This document shows, in pieces, positions 20,179 through 33,310 of a DNA stretch of 64,000 nucleotides; within the stretch, counting starts at the first letter, position 1, and each line of letters opens with the position of its first letter. Under the pieces are notes generated by a model, which had not been told where the DNA came from, made no database searches, and worked only from the letters and a program-made list of their open reading frames with translations. The position numbers and the translations under genes were made by a program. Source of the stretch: Phoronis australis (taxonomy: Eukaryota > Phoronida > Phoronidae). The DNA is taken from assembly GCA_002633005.1 (NCBI GenBank), contig NMRA01000011.1:4191-68190 (forward strand), given 5' to 3'.

Positions 20179-23100
20179 TACAGTGTTACAGTAGACACTG
20201 CTGACACCCAATTTCCACCACTTCGCAGCCTACACAGTCTTCACCTCCTAGAACAACACAATTTTCGACCCTCCAGGTAGCCAAAATTCTCAAGTTACAC
20301 CCCTCACCTTGTTGACATACTAATTTTTTCTTCCCCCATTTCTCTTTTTGAGGTGGGACCCTGCTCAACTTGAGGGTCCTAAGCCATTCAGATCACCTTG
20401 GGTATATTCGGTGCCTCAAACTTCTCATTGGAGGTGAATTTTAACCTGCGTGATAATCAAAGTTAGTGGAGAATGATTGGCCATAATGTTCGAGCATGCA
20501 CTGGAAATATTAACTTCCAATGGCATCCAGAACACCTCGGGTCTTTTGTAACCTCAAATTGCACCTAATAGGTGAACGCTCTATGCATCTGTGCGGACTT
20601 CAGTTAGCCTATTATCAAGACTGAAAATCACGTGAATTGCCATATTTTGGATAACATTCATCTCTGAGAGGATATTTGAGGCTACAAAAATACCTGAAGC
20701 GTTTCTAAGAAAAATTTGTACAGGTAAATAGGAAAATAGCCGAGGTGCTCCAGATGTTCTGAGGATCAATTCGTAGCTACGAAAAAACCCGAGAGGTGTT
20801 CCAAATGGGTCCTAACCTTTAGTTTTGTGCATATCTGGTACTAGAAGAATCTCCACTCATTTAGACAGTGGCTAAAAAAACATTGTTTGTGGTCTGAGGT
20901 TTGGACTTCAATAAAATTGCAGCCTTATGTTTCAAATGCACAATCTTTTTATAAAAGCTAATGCTAAGAACTGAATCCTTTTGTAGTAATTTTTGGACAG
21001 CTGTCTGTTTCACCCATTAAGCTTGAAGAAGTCGGCTCAGAGATTCCTGTTGTCAAAAATGAGTCTGGTGTCCAAGGTTTTAAAAATACAGGTATTGTAT
21101 TAAAACCCCTTTTGCAGTAGGAAAAAAGGTACCATTTGCAGTGTTTTTAACTTCCAGAGTGAAACCCATTGTATTCATGGGGAAAAATTTTGATCTGAAC
21201 AACGTACCACTATATAATTGGAATGACTATTAGAGGAAAATTCTCCAGGTGATTTATCATTTCACAAACAGGCTTGTGTGATAGAAATATTTTTGTGTTG
21301 TAATTAATTAAACTGAAATAAATGTTTTTGCATGAATCAAGTTAGCCAAAAAAATGATGATAAAAAAGAAGCTGGAAATCGAATAAGAGGAAATAAAAAC
21401 AAAAAAGGAAAATTCCACGCCCTGTATATATCCCTGTCTCAACTTGTTCCTTAGTGGACTTGGAAGAATTCAAACTTTGTTATTGCTCAAAGCCATAGTT
21501 ATTGCACCAGGTCTTAAGCAATAACAAAATATCAGTTCAACCGAAGCCAATATACCACATGTAATCTCAGTAAGGAACAGTACAAGATCAAGAGTCTAAT
21601 CACGTGCACACACATGAAGATTGACATCAGACACTAGTATCCAAATCCAATGCCGATCTTCATGTGAGTGCTTGTGATTTTTGCTACTAATTTGGCCAAA
21701 AACAACATTGTACCAGACCAATCTTACATTGTTACCTAACGATTCTAAAAAAGGTTGGGTTAATAGCAGCTAGAAAAATGGTACAATTTGTGGATAAGGA
21801 ACTTCAAAAGGGTTAATTTTTTCAACACAGTTTAGTACAGATGTTTTATTATTCTCCACATAGCATTTAAATGCATTTTGGGCTAAACAGATTCCAGCCC
21901 AGTCTTGTATGGATTGATTTAAAACCCTGAAAAGGGATTATGCAATCATGTTTTGGGAATACACCTCTAGAGTGAAACTTTCAATCCAAATCGAACTCGA
22001 AACTGTTTTTGTCACTTCTAGTCCACTTTCTTGGGAGATCAAGATAGTACTTAATGACCACTAGATTCGAGCTAAAATTTGAGTAAAAACTCAAGATTTC
22101 TAGCAAAACCTCTTACTCGAACTCTTAGCTCTAATGCTGGGATCATTAATTGCCATCAATAACCACATAGAATAAAAGAAACTTGTCTCGAGTTCAAACA
22201 AAACTAGAATAGAAAATAACAAAAATAATTCTGAGTAAAAAGTTGAAACCCAGGGCCCAGGTGTTAATTTCATAATGGTCAATGCTTTCACAAGGCAGGG
22301 AATGTGCTACTTGAATGGCAGTCGGGTCTTTAGTAACCTATTCCCATACCAACACTGGTGGAATCAGAATTATTTAAGAGGTTGCTAAACTTGAAATTGT
22401 TGGCAACCAATGACTGTAATGTGAGGTAACTTGGAAGCACTGCATGAACAGGGGACAGGGACAGGGAAGCTAGGCAAGAACAAAACTGAAATGAGTTTCT
22501 ATCCAGGGAAGGGTTCATAACGAGGAGGGGATAGCCCTGTTGTGCGCTCACAGCTATGTTACTTCAGTCTATCACTAAGCTAAACCATATTTCTAATCAA
22601 TACATCAGCAAAATAAAGTTCCCAATGGTTAGATAAATTTCTTGGCATGTTGTGTGTTTTGTAGCTTATGGGTATACTATTTCTAGGAACACATTAATTA
22701 TGTCAACGTGAGGGTGTTTGCCAGTGCGAATGTTCTGAACCATTTCACACTGCCCAACTATTGCCACGAGGAGGACCCCTCTGTAAGAGTCAAATTTGTA
22801 ATTTTGAAAACTGTATGAAAAGACCGAAATGTTGACTAAAATCACTGCTGCATTATGTACAAAATAACCACAAGAATAAAACACTAGCATGTTACTAAAA
22901 ACACTGAGCAAAACATAATGGTAATAGTAACATACAGGCACCCCCACTTTGAGAACCAGTGTTTTCTACTGTATAACAGGAACCTATTTTTCACTGAATA
23001 GCAGGAGTTAAAACTTGTTCTCAAAATTTGAATTGCCAGTGAGTGACTATTGCCTGGATAACAATCCAACCCAAGTAACACACAAGAAACTGTCAATTTG

Positions 23101-24129
23101 GGTTTAGTGACCCAGCTTAAAATCTTTGAAGTACCCTGAGCTCCCAATTTTGAAATTTGATATGTTTTTGCAACTAGTAGTCATTTTAACGAACCAGGTT
23201 TTTAAAGTTCGCTTACTTACAATGTCTAACTCCAGGTTGCTTTGAATACGGCAAACCTTAGTAGTTTCAGAATGTTTTAGAATGGTTCTGAGATCTTGTT
23301 TTGCAATTAAGACTGATATTAATAGATCATTGTTGCAAACTCTACAACACTTGACATCGTGTAAACGTGGAAAGAAAAAATGAAACAGTCGACCAGTCAG
23401 GGTCCAGGAGAGAAGAGACTTGCATAGATTTCATATGACCAAATGTGACACTCTGACCAGTGACTCGGGAATTGCAAAAGTTACCATGAAAGGGTTTATT
23501 TCCAAATAAATTCCACACAAAAATATTTACTTTTTGGTTGGAACAGTATAAAATGATCCATTTTTCCACCAAAACCACTGAAGGTTTCCTATGCAACTGA
23601 GGTTTGCTGTTTTAAAAAGAATACAGCCCAGAGAGCTTCTTGCTGAAATTCAATTCCCTGTAAATAATAACTTTGCATAATTATGTTATCAGAAAAGTTG
23701 ACTCTTCCATTGAGGCTCTCACCACAATGAGTCAGTTTTAATCACAGTGCCAGCTCAAAAAAGGATGAGGTTTTATCTTGCTGACTATACAAAATAGTGT
23801 GTATAATCCTAATTTCACTGCAACAAACACCCTCCGAAATAATTGAATTCTCTGTACGACTGTAGGATGCCAAGGATGGCAGTCAGAGCCGATGTCAGTC
23901 ATTATAAAACTATTGCTAGACTGGTTAGTGTGTGTGTGTTTAGGACCATTGACTGTATTTTTATGCTCCTAACTTCTGTGGGTAGTGACAAGTGTGCCAG
24001 TATATTATACACTACAATGACAATGTCAATGTCATGAATAGCAGTATTTCAGCACATATCCTTATCTGACCCAATAATTCAACCTTCACGGTAATCACGG
24101 GAGCTTTCTTTGTGTACATGAACATACAC
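20179..24129. other. Long non-coding stretch, no gene recognised
   Basis: About 4 kb without a recognisable exon on either strand. Noted: weakly inverted similarity between ACCTCGGGTCTTTTGTAACC (about 20535) and AAAAACCCGAGAGGTGTTCC (about 20785), and a hairpin ACATGAAGATTG...GATCTTCATGTG at 21614-21666. Frames of 60-93 codons on the minus strand near 22.1-23.6 kb have no known motif. Confidence 0.35.
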
Positions 24130-25291
24130 AATTTGTTGAATGCACGACACTTTTCATTGTTCACGGTCTTTATTCCGTTGCGTTCATACTTTCTGAACAA
24201 AACTCTACTCTCTACTGAACATAGATACAGTAACTGACCTAGCGACATAATTAAAAGACACACGATATTTCGAAACATACTTGTTTCATTCTCAAGTGAA
24301 GATAAAATGACGCAATAATGCCACCACAGAGTATAAGCTGACGACACACACAGTGAGACACGGCGGGTGTGAAATACTGCAAAGAATGACTAATGAATTG
24401 GGGTAACAGGAAACAAGTGTAACGTAAGGCGCGACCCTGTTTGCTGCTCATTCAAGATAGGCTTCTCAAAAGCAATTAAAAGGGACTCTTAATACTTTCA
24501 AACGCAGCACATCTTGCTCCACGTAGCGAATTGACGTGTTTTCCACAATTTCTTGACGGGTGATTTTACGTGCGTGGCATTGCAGAAAATGATCTTGAAA
24601 TGCGCCATTTTGAAGATGCATGGATAACCGACGGGAAAGACTGCAAACCGTTTGACCAATATAACATTGTTTGACGTTTGAACGAAGACATTCGTTCATA
24701 GGGCATACAAATTCATAAACAACACTACACTGTGCAACGGGGCGGACTTTCGCTTTAGAAATGTTATTTTTCATGACGAAGTTGGAAGACTTCCTACTCC
24801 GATAATAAGTAATAACATCGAGGTAATCATCAGACTTACAAACTTAAACATTGTCCCTTATGATTTTCTTAATGGCGTGTTCGTCCTGGAGGTAATTATT
24901 AGACATGACATTTTTGTAAAATATCTTTTTGGTGACACCAGTCCGACGTACAGGGATTTCATAGCTAATTCTGGACATAAATCGCTTAATATGGAAATCC
25001 ACAAAAGCATTGGTATACCCATTATTCACCAGTGTTTGTCTTATGCGATCTACCTCTCGATTGAACAATAGCCAGTTAGACGACACCGAATACGCCCTCT
25101 TTAGGAAGTTGACCACAACAGCGACCTTATACTGCTCAGGGCACTCACTTTTGGCGTGGAGACAGAAACCTTTATCAGTAAGCTTGTGGTAAACTGATGT
25201 AGAAAATTCAGACGGAGAATGGTTCACAAGAACGTCCAAAACACGAATCTTGTCATTTACAGGAAGCTCGTGGGTAAACTTCAATACGGAG
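24130..25291 (-). mobile_element. Penelope-like element copy C, best preserved copy of its family
   Basis: Minus-strand frame 25305-24466 encodes the C-terminal RT segment (VLKFTHELPVND, STSVYHKLTDKGFCLH, KRAYSVSSNW), the linker and the GIY-YIG domain (SVVYEFVCP, QCYIGQT, SLSRRL). Only one stop lies in this stretch (TAA at 24844-24846), followed by a one-base insertion near 24490. The 3' UTR ends at 24130 with the family's terminal words. The RT is cut before the catalytic YVDD, so the copy is 5'-truncated and cannot move by itself. Confidence 0.85.
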
Positions 25292-25360
25292 TTACCCCAA
25301 TTCATTAGTCATTCTTTGCAGTATTTCACACCTGCCGTGTCTCACTGTGTGTGTTGTCAT
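25292..25360 (+). mobile_element. Inverted 3' UTR piece joined to copy C
   Basis: TTACCCCAATTCATTAGTCA and the following 50 bases match the plus-strand 3' UTR of copy B at about 4967-5036. They are joined directly to the truncated 5' side of copy C. The same UTR region is involved in the inverted junction of copy D. Confidence 0.75.
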
Positions 25361-26720
25361 TAGAAAGCTCTCATCAAGAGCTTTCCAAAAATATCTTTTT
25401 TACATTTGTACCTAAAATACTTCCAGAGATATTGCATTGTTTAGAATCTGGTTTGATAAACACCAAACAATTCTTGACTGGAATGATTAACTGATTGTAA
25501 TTAAATTAATTAGTGAAGAGAAAATTCTCACAATTCTTTCTCTAGATGTAACACTAATAGGATTCTAAGGCTATGTGAGATTAATTAAGAGTAATAAAAC
25601 ATAAAAATACCATTTTGTTAATTATACACAGAAAATAAGTATTAATTAGTAATCAAATAACCTAATTACCAAAACAGACTTGCATAACCATAGTATCATC
25701 TTTATTGTACGTACATGACCACTATAACAAGTGCAATGATGAACTGAAAAGTTAGTCAATGCTTTGCTCAATGTGAGCACACCACCCTTCATCACGATTC
25801 TAAACGTAGTTTGGAGCAGAGCGATGTAGGCAATGTATGAGACAATGTGTGATACCCAACAAAGCACCGACACTTCAAACACTGATGCACGCAGTAGAAA
25901 ATATGGATGAATGTCCCATTTTGAAGAATGAGTGTGTTTTGATTTCAAAACACTATTGAAGTTAAAAGTGATACAAAATTGACTTACAACTTTAAGAAAT
26001 AGAAAAAAATATATACATTATGGTCAAATCTATCCGGAAATATGAAGGCGTCGTCGTCTCTTTCATAGAGCTTATATGCTGAATTTCATGAAGATTCATC
26101 AAGGAACTCTCATGACACCTAGGCAATCGTAAAAACAATAAAAGTGCCACTACCGGACACACCTGCAGTCAAGAATTTTCTGCAACTTGTCGTCATCTGT
26201 TATCTCCATAGGAGCACACCTGCCAAATCTCACAAAGCACCTCCAAATACTTAAAAAGTTACAGTCAGACGCGAAAAAAATTGCCGCTAGGGGCCACCTC
26301 AGTTGTGGAACCTGCCCAAAAATCAGCGTCAGTCGTAGCCTACTCATCATTATGATCATTTGAGAAATTTGGCAAACAGGAAGGCCGATGTCACCAACGT
26401 ACTCATGTTTTTAAATTGCCACCAGGTGGTGCAAAATATGCCATTATTTGATAATGAAATAAACAAATAATAACGGTAACGATGAAATATTACCATACTC
26501 TTTTACACAAAAAAATCTTGCAAAACAAGACTCGCCAAATTGTAATGGTAAGTGGCACACCGGAAGACGCGGGATTGTTTATAAACTAGTACTTCATCAG
26601 CATATTCACAACGTAGCATCCTCAACATAAGTACACTATCAGCCCAATACGTGGTGCGACACTTTTTCTCAACAGAAAACTAAATCCTTTTTAACAAAAT
26701 CTGCAGCTAATTCATATTTA
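25361..26720. other. Non-coding, no gene recognised
   Basis: AT-rich sequence with several TTAATTAATTA-type runs at 25480-25660. No motif was recognised on either strand. Confidence 0.35.
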
Positions 26721-26726
26721 TGCATA

Positions 26727-28482
26727 TCATAGTCCAAAGCAGTCTTCATCTTCTTGACAATAATTTATGTATTTCTTCAGTTTCAGCACATGACCGTTGT
26801 ACATGATCTTTTTTCCATCGCACTCGTCGACCCAGACATGAAGAATCCTTTTCCCCACCACCCTGCCTTCGATTACATCTCTGACAGCGTCTTTCGCCTC
26901 CATCTCAAGCTCTAGAAAATCTTTGACAATTTTGAATTTTCTCATTTTTCCTTCGAAGCTGGGCATCCCTTTTGATACTCTTTGCAGACAGTCTTTGTCT
27001 CAACTCCATTTTTAAAAGACGAGCTTCCCTCCGCTTGACAGTGCGTTGTTGACGAGCAAGACTTACGGATGCTTTGATGACACGATCTCTCTCGACTTTG
27101 GGAGTGCTGTCGAGTCTCTGTACAATTTTGTTCTTTGTGGCACGTATCTTGCATGAAAGGTACTCCAGGGTCGCACTTGGTGCTTTGGCTTGGATAGCCC
27201 TGAAAAAGCCCATTACCTCTTTGCTATACATACTGTGGAGTTTTGCTGACTGAGTTGCCCTCTTTAGCTCCTCTGTGGTTTCAGTCTGGAAGTATCGGCT
27301 GTACTGCCTCTCAAGAACTTTAATTGTTGTCTCCAGACAGGTGGCCATGACTTTGTCAAACAGCCCCATGTTGTACGGCGTCACCTGCAACGATACAAGG
27401 ATCTCATCACTGTCCAGTTCCTCGCCAAAGAAGTCGAAACATGTCGATAATCTCTTCGATGGACACTCAAGGGCGACTTTACACTCAGCTATGATGTGTT
27501 TCACATGAGTGAAGGCTTCCAGGTGGTTGACGTCAGTGCTGGGCTGGTAAAAACGCGTCGTCCAAGGCCCAGTAACCAGCTTTCCAATTAAGCCCAGAGC
27601 TTGAAACTCTGTTTTTGCCAATTCAGTTGCGAAATCAGCAGCCACAGCTTTCTGGAGCGTTCCACAGGCAAGAACAGAGTTCTGCAGAAAATCGTTGAAA
27701 ATCGTTTGGTGGTAAAAATACTTGCCACATAAATGAAACAGAATGTGGAGTCTGTTGTCACGATAACGGGGAATAAATCCATGCCCAAGATGCTCATCAT
27801 CGAGAAAAGACAGGAACGCTTTGGGGTCACCTTTTGGACTGTTCTTGTACCGAATCTTGTTCATTGCAAATACAATGTTAGCGGCGATGCAGTCACGTAC
27901 AAGAACTCTGCTAGGTTCGGCTTCATGTTTCTTAATTGCGCTACGGCATGAACTAGCTATTGTGTCTAGTGGATGAAGGTGGCAGTTAAGCTCGTTCAGT
28001 GGCTTGTTCCATTCATCTTCAAGCAGGCTCACCGTTGCATGGTTGACTGCCGCCCGGTCCGTCATGGTGTTAGCTATGTTCTTGACCATTCCAAGACGAC
28101 ATCCTTCAAAATTAGAATTACCTATAGAGGCACACACACCTGCAATCCTTTCTAAACTTTCGGTCACATGTGATGAATAATCAGCTGCTGTACCACCAGG
28201 AAGTTCATCTACCGAAAGGACAAGGGCATCATCTGTGGTGGTGATGTGAACTGCATTTACATGTACACCAAGCTGGGTAGTAGCATTTACATGTACACCA
28301 AGCTGGGTAGTAGCATTTACATGCACACCAAGCTGGGTAGTAGCATCAAATGTGAACTGCATTTACATGTACACCAAGCTGGGTAGTAGCATTTACATGT
28401 ACACCAAGCTGGGTAGTAGCATTTACATGTACACCAAGCTGGGTAGTAGCATTTACATGTACACCAAGCTGGGTAGTAGCAT
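26727..28482 (-). pseudogene. Transposase-like protein of unknown family, central and C-terminal part (frameshifted)
   Basis: The minus strand is open from the N gap to 26905 (485 codons from 28362). It has a central domain with TMTDRAAVNHATVSLL, LNELNCHLHPLDTIASSC, FLDDEHLGHGFIPRYRDNRL and CGKYFYHQTIFNDF, and a basic coiled-coil-like C-terminus rich in Lys and Arg. A one-base shift near 26945 moves to a second frame that ends at 26727. That frame has GRVVGKRILHVW and YNGHVLKLKKY, reminiscent of a small Tudor- or chromo-like fold. I have the impression of multicopy proteins with this HLHPLD segment in invertebrate genomes, which suggests a transposon origin, but I can name no family or catalytic triad. 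The first codons are minisatellite units. The N-terminal part lies at 30069-30638, with the gap between. The shift could be a sequencing error, so a live gene is not excluded. Confidence 0.6.
28254..28482. repeat. 30-bp minisatellite, seven units before the gap
   Basis: The unit CATTTACATGTACACCAAGC plus TGGGTAGTAG is repeated three times (28254-28343), then interrupted by 16 bases, then repeated four more times to the gap. The 16-bp interruption copies the unique flank ATGTGAACTG, so a block of units plus flank was itself duplicated. Because the unit is 30 bases, it encodes a repeating ATTQLGVHVN in the minus-strand frame and keeps that frame open. Confidence 0.9.
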
Positions 28483-29455
28483 NNNNNNNNNNNNNNNNNN
28501 NNNNNNNNNNNNNNNNNNNNNNNNNNNNNNNNNNNNNNNNNNNNNNNNNNNNNNNNNNNNNNNNNNNNNNNNNNNNNNNNNNNNNNNNNNNNNNNNNNNN
28601 NNNNNNNNNNNNNNNNNNNNNNNNNNNNNNNNNNNNNNNNNNNNNNNNNNNNNNNNNNNNNNNNNNNNNNNNNNNNNNNNNNNNNNNNNNNNNNNNNNNN
28701 NNNNNNNNNNNNNNNNNNNNNNNNNNNNNNNNNNNNNNNNNNNNNNNNNNNNNNNNNNNNNNNNNNNNNNNNNNNNNNNNNNNNNNNNNNNNNNNNNNNN
28801 NNNNNNNNNNNNNNNNNNNNNNNNNNNNNNNNNNNNNNNNNNNNNNNNNNNNNNNNNNNNNNNNNNNNNNNNNNNNNNNNNNNNNNNNNNNNNNNNNNNN
28901 NNNNNNNNNNNNNNNNNNNNNNNNNNNNNNNNNNNNNNNNNNNNNNNNNNNNNNNNNNNNNNNNNNNNNNNNNNNNNNNNNNNNNNNNNNNNNNNNNNNN
29001 NNNNNNNNNNNNNNNNNNNNNNNNNNNNNNNNNNNNNNNNNNNNNNNNNNNNNNNNNNNNNNNNNNNNNNNNNNNNNNNNNNNNNNNNNNNNNNNNNNNN
29101 NNNNNNNNNNNNNNNNNNNNNNNNNNNNNNNNNNNNNNNNNNNNNNNNNNNNNNNNNNNNNNNNNNNNNNNNNNNNNNNNNNNNNNNNNNNNNNNNNNNN
29201 NNNNNNNNNNNNNNNNNNNNNNNNNNNNNNNNNNNNNNNNNNNNNNNNNNNNNNNNNNNNNNNNNNNNNNNNNNNNNNNNNNNNNNNNNNNNNNNNNNNN
29301 NNNNNNNNNNNNNNNNNNNNNNNNNNNNNNNNNNNNNNNNNNNNNNNNNNNNNNNNNNNNNNNNNNNNNNNNNNNNNNNNNNNNNNNNNNNNNNNNNNNN
29401 NNNNNNNNNNNNNNNNNNNNNNNNNNNNNNNNNNNNNNNNNNNNNNNNNNNNNNN
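28483..29455. other. Assembly gap of 973 N
   Basis: A run of N. It begins inside the minisatellite, so the array is probably longer than shown. Missing exons of the transposase-like gene may lie here. Confidence 0.95.
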
Positions 29456-30068
29456 GTTCATTGAAATTATAGACACATGGTGAACAGAGACACCTGGTGG
29501 CTGCCAAAAGTATTGCTCACAGGCTACTTTAGTTTTTGACAATATTGGACAAGACAACTAGTTCTTATCTGTCAATCATCTAAGTTCTTAACAGGTCCTC
29601 CTGGAGGCAATTTGTTTGCAAGTGTTGGATTTTATATTTTAACCTGTTAAAAATAATTAAAAAGTTATGGGTCATGGGTTGGAGCAATAAATGAAAAATA
29701 TGGGCGGTGGGTACGAAATAAAAGTGCCTTCCCCCCTCCCATACAGATTTTGTTGGAACAGCCCTAAGGTTGTTGATTACCTACAATGCCACATTTATGT
29801 ATACCTTTCAAAAGTTTTTTGCCGATTACTAAAAGAACAATAATATTGTTTCGCGGAGATGAGATCAGAACCTAATAATTGAACAAGAGTACTAATGCAT
29901 ATAAATAAGTCTAAAGCAGCATAGAATAACAGATTCTTAATTAATTTATAAAAAGTATGATGGCTAAAACTTAACTGAAAATGAACTGCTTCATTGCTTC
30001 TAATAAATTACAACACACTATCTGTTATATAAACGGTCATTTATTTAATATATTAAGGAGGTGTGTAC

Positions 30069-30638
30069 CTTTTTAATTTTGTGTGTTTCTGTTTCACTAG
30101 GGCAAGTTCCTTTTGAAGCTCTTTGTTTCTGTTACGTCTAAGTGCCCTAATCTGCTGGTTCTTTTTCACTAGGGATACCTCCTCCCTCTTCAGCTGCTGT
30201 CTGAGCTGCTGAATCTTAGAAGACTTAAGATTATGCCTCAAATTACGTATGCCGGTCTGGAACTTTTTTTTCAGTAGATCTGGATTTCGCCACAAAGTCT
30301 AACCGTTGCTTCAACTGAGTTTTACGTGGCGTTAGCACAACTCTTTGGGACAAACGCACAGCAGGTTTTGGTGACCTTTGATCCAAGGGCTCCTGATCTG
30401 TGGAAGGACCAGCAATAGAGAGGATTGGACCTTCCAGTCACCCACTACTGTTTCCTTTAGCATAGTTGCAGTAGCAGCCAGTGAAGAATTGCACTTGAGG
30501 TACAGGAACAGCACATGCCCATTCTTCACATCTTCACAACTGGTAGGCACATCGCAGAAGTGCTCTTCCAGGTACTGACGAGCTAAGCCAGGTTTATCAG
30601 AAACTGGCGACAGCTTTCTTTTCTTTTTTGGTGACATC
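30069..30638 (-). pseudogene. Transposase-like protein, N-terminal exon(s)
   Basis: After an acceptor TTTTATTTTCAG the minus strand starts G-ATG at 30637 with SPKKKRKLSP, a classical nuclear-localisation-like signal, followed by LARQYLEEHFCDVP and LKCNSSLAATATML. The frame then changes near 30435 and continues as DQEPLDQRSPKPAVRLSQR and TPRKTQLKQRLDFV. It changes again at a run of eight A near 30270 and ends as a coiled coil (LRQQLKREEVSLVKKNQQIR). A possible donor GTACAC follows 30069. The first change could be a very short intron ending CCTTCCACAG or a deletion. The second sits in a homopolymer and could be a sequencing error. Order, strand and coiled-coil content link it to the part at 26727-28482, but that link is inferred across the gap. 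Confidence 0.5.
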
Positions 30639-30639
30639 C

Positions 30640-33240
30640 TGAAAATAAAAAAAATATTGAAATGTATGATTCTGAATGTTTATACCAAGGAAGACCTTTT
30701 TGCAAATGCAAAAGGTAATTGTACTCCACTAGCTGTGTATCAAAATGAACTAAAAATTGGCTAACAGTAATGCACTTCATTTCCGCACTGAAAACACTTT
30801 GATGAAATGTTGTTTTGCAAAAATGACATCTACTATCAGTTATCAAAGAAGTTTGTTTTCATCTAAGTTTCTTGAGGTGAGATTGTAAAGAAACCACTTT
30901 TACCATAAAAATATGTTGAAAACAAAAAACAAAATTTCATATTGAAATTTATCAAGCAAGTTTGAAATAACGAGAACAATGAAAATGCACTGATGAAATC
31001 ATTTGTTCTGTCAATATGAATATAAAGGATTTCAAAAATGTTCACAAAAGGCTAGCTCATCCAGCAATGTGCACTGTTTACATTCGTCAGTCAGCTGTTC
31101 TTTGTTTGGCAGCCGCTGTTCATTTATTTAACAAATAAACCAATCAGATTGTCGGAACCATGTCACGTGACCTGGGTTCCTACGACAAAAATCAACAAGA
31201 ATCATTGTATTTAGACCACAAATAACAATTAATATCCCCAAATGTAAATCTAACTTGTACTTGGCGACTTTCAAAATGCAAAACAATTGCAGAAAAGGAA
31301 CTGGTCATGAGAAAAACGATTCGCTTCATAACCAAGCAAATTTCCGTTCATCATGGCCGTAACACTGCAAATCCGAGTACCATAGTTGGGGATTGAAAAA
31401 ACTATGAGGGCATCAATAGATCTTCACAAAAATCGGCATGCAGATTCATATAGGGTTAAATTTATGCGATGTGATAAATTCTTACAACAACGTAACTTAC
31501 CTGAAGAAATGTGATGACTTGAAGATAAACAACAACATTCCTACACGAACAGCATGGGAATGAAAACGTAAAACAACTTAATTCATGACGTATGCATTCA
31601 GGAATGTGTGTTCTACGTCATCCAAACCTTTGGTGCTTTGTTCCTACAGTTTTTACGGAGAGCAAGTGGATTTTCGAGGGGTAGGTTCAAACAATGGTTA
31701 AAAAGCGATGACCGCCATTATCGGAGAACCATTCAGCGATTAGATAAGATTATGTCACGTCCCTACTATAGTGTGCCTAAAATGACTGTTGTTGTGAATG
31801 GCCTAATCAGCTAATGGTTATCTCTTCCACAAATTATTTCGTAAAAAAATCACATCACTTCAGAATACAGCATAGTATACAAGATAATAATTATCATTAA
31901 ATGTTTAACCCTTATCCTGCGCTAGGCGAGGTCAGCTGGGCTGCCCTAGGAGAGTGCACTCACCCCAGGACACTTGTGATTTTCATTCAGAAATTGTAAG
32001 AGCCCTGGAATGTTGTTTAGATATGTGACCATGAGCATTCCATACTTCACAACTTCCTCTACTGTTCTCCAATTTAAACCATATGGCTGTGATTACTAGT
32101 TTGGGAGATATTGGCAGGTTTATGTAAGTGTAGACACATAGTCATAGTTTCATTATATGGCTGGAGCCATACGGGAGAGGATGACAGTGGATCAGTTTAC
32201 TTTCACCAAGTCCAAGGCTATGAAAGACTTACACATGGTGAAAATCTCCATTAAATTCTGCACAAGTTTTGTATTGACTTCTTTTCTGTAAATTTNTAGG
32301 TCATTTGTCTAGGTGACCTCCACAACAGCTTAGTGTAAAGCAGTAGTGGTGACCTACTTAGCTCAGCACACAAAGAAAGTAGTCTGAATAGAGGCTCAGC
32401 AGGATTACGAAAGGCTAAATTTATTAAAAATCGAAAAGAGAGAAAGTTAATTACCACCATAGTCTGACCCTTCAAGAAGTTAATTACCTTAACATAAAAG
32501 GCTACCGGTATGATTTCACAAAAATAGGAATATGAAGGTACATGTAATCGTTTCCATCATTGGTCCCTTTCCCGATGAGCGGCCCATTAAGATGATATCA
32601 ATGCCAGGCCCTGAATAAAAATAATAGCAAAAATAAACTAGACAAAGAGTTGTAAGTTTAACAAGTTTAATTCGCAGCCGACAACACAACGAGGTCGAAC
32701 CGGAAGGGCTCTCTCCAAACACAGTTGTACGAATAACAATGCAATGGCGTGATTGCCTCTTCTGTCACAGAAAATGAGGTAAACTTACACTAAGAACGGG
32801 TAGTAGAAAACAAAAATAGTAAACACAGTGCTAATAAGTTACTATGGCGTTAACAAAGTAGCTAAAATCAGTCATAAAGCCAATCGTCCGTTTGCCAATG
32901 AGGTTTGTGGCGCAGCCGTTGCGATCTTCTCTGGGTCTCTGGATGAGCAGGGAAGACGGGGGGTACAACAGCAGGCGTTGTNTTAGTCAGTTTTCCGCAG
33001 TGTGGCGTATGGGGAAACATGGTGTCCGATATTTAGGTTCTCCGAAGGTTTGCTTGTTGTGTTTTTTAAAGTTCAGTCGGAACATAAATGTGGCTTTCGG
33101 TGACAAGATATAGTAACACAACAATTCTATAAAGGTAATTCTTTATTTCAGCAAAGAATTTACAACAATCCGTACTATTTTCAATTAAATATAATGCAAA
33201 ATGTGCCAAAACGTCCGATAATTAGGTCACTTGACTCTTG
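30640..33240. other. Non-coding, no gene recognised
   Basis: Single Ns at 32296 and 32982 mark assembly uncertainty. Frames up to 87 codons lack motifs. No inverted end matching the region left of 26720 was found that would define a transposon around the transposase-like gene. Confidence 0.35.
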
Positions 33241-33244
33241 ACTG

Positions 33245-33310
33245 TATAAATCGGTAAATAAAACAAGAATGTAACTTCCTTTGTCAACAGAAACAGAAAC
33301 AGAAATAAAT
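33245..33310 (-). mobile_element. Penelope-like 3' tail fragment
   Basis: On the minus strand TTTATTTCTGTTT, TGTTGACAAAGGAAGTTACA, CATTCTTGT and TTTATTTACCGATTTATA follow in the same order as in 555-650, with an internal deletion of about 40 bases. No coding part remains. Confidence 0.6.

Noticed and set aside
28317-29557. Very long open frames on both strands across the N run
   Set aside because: They are open only because N cannot form stop codons.
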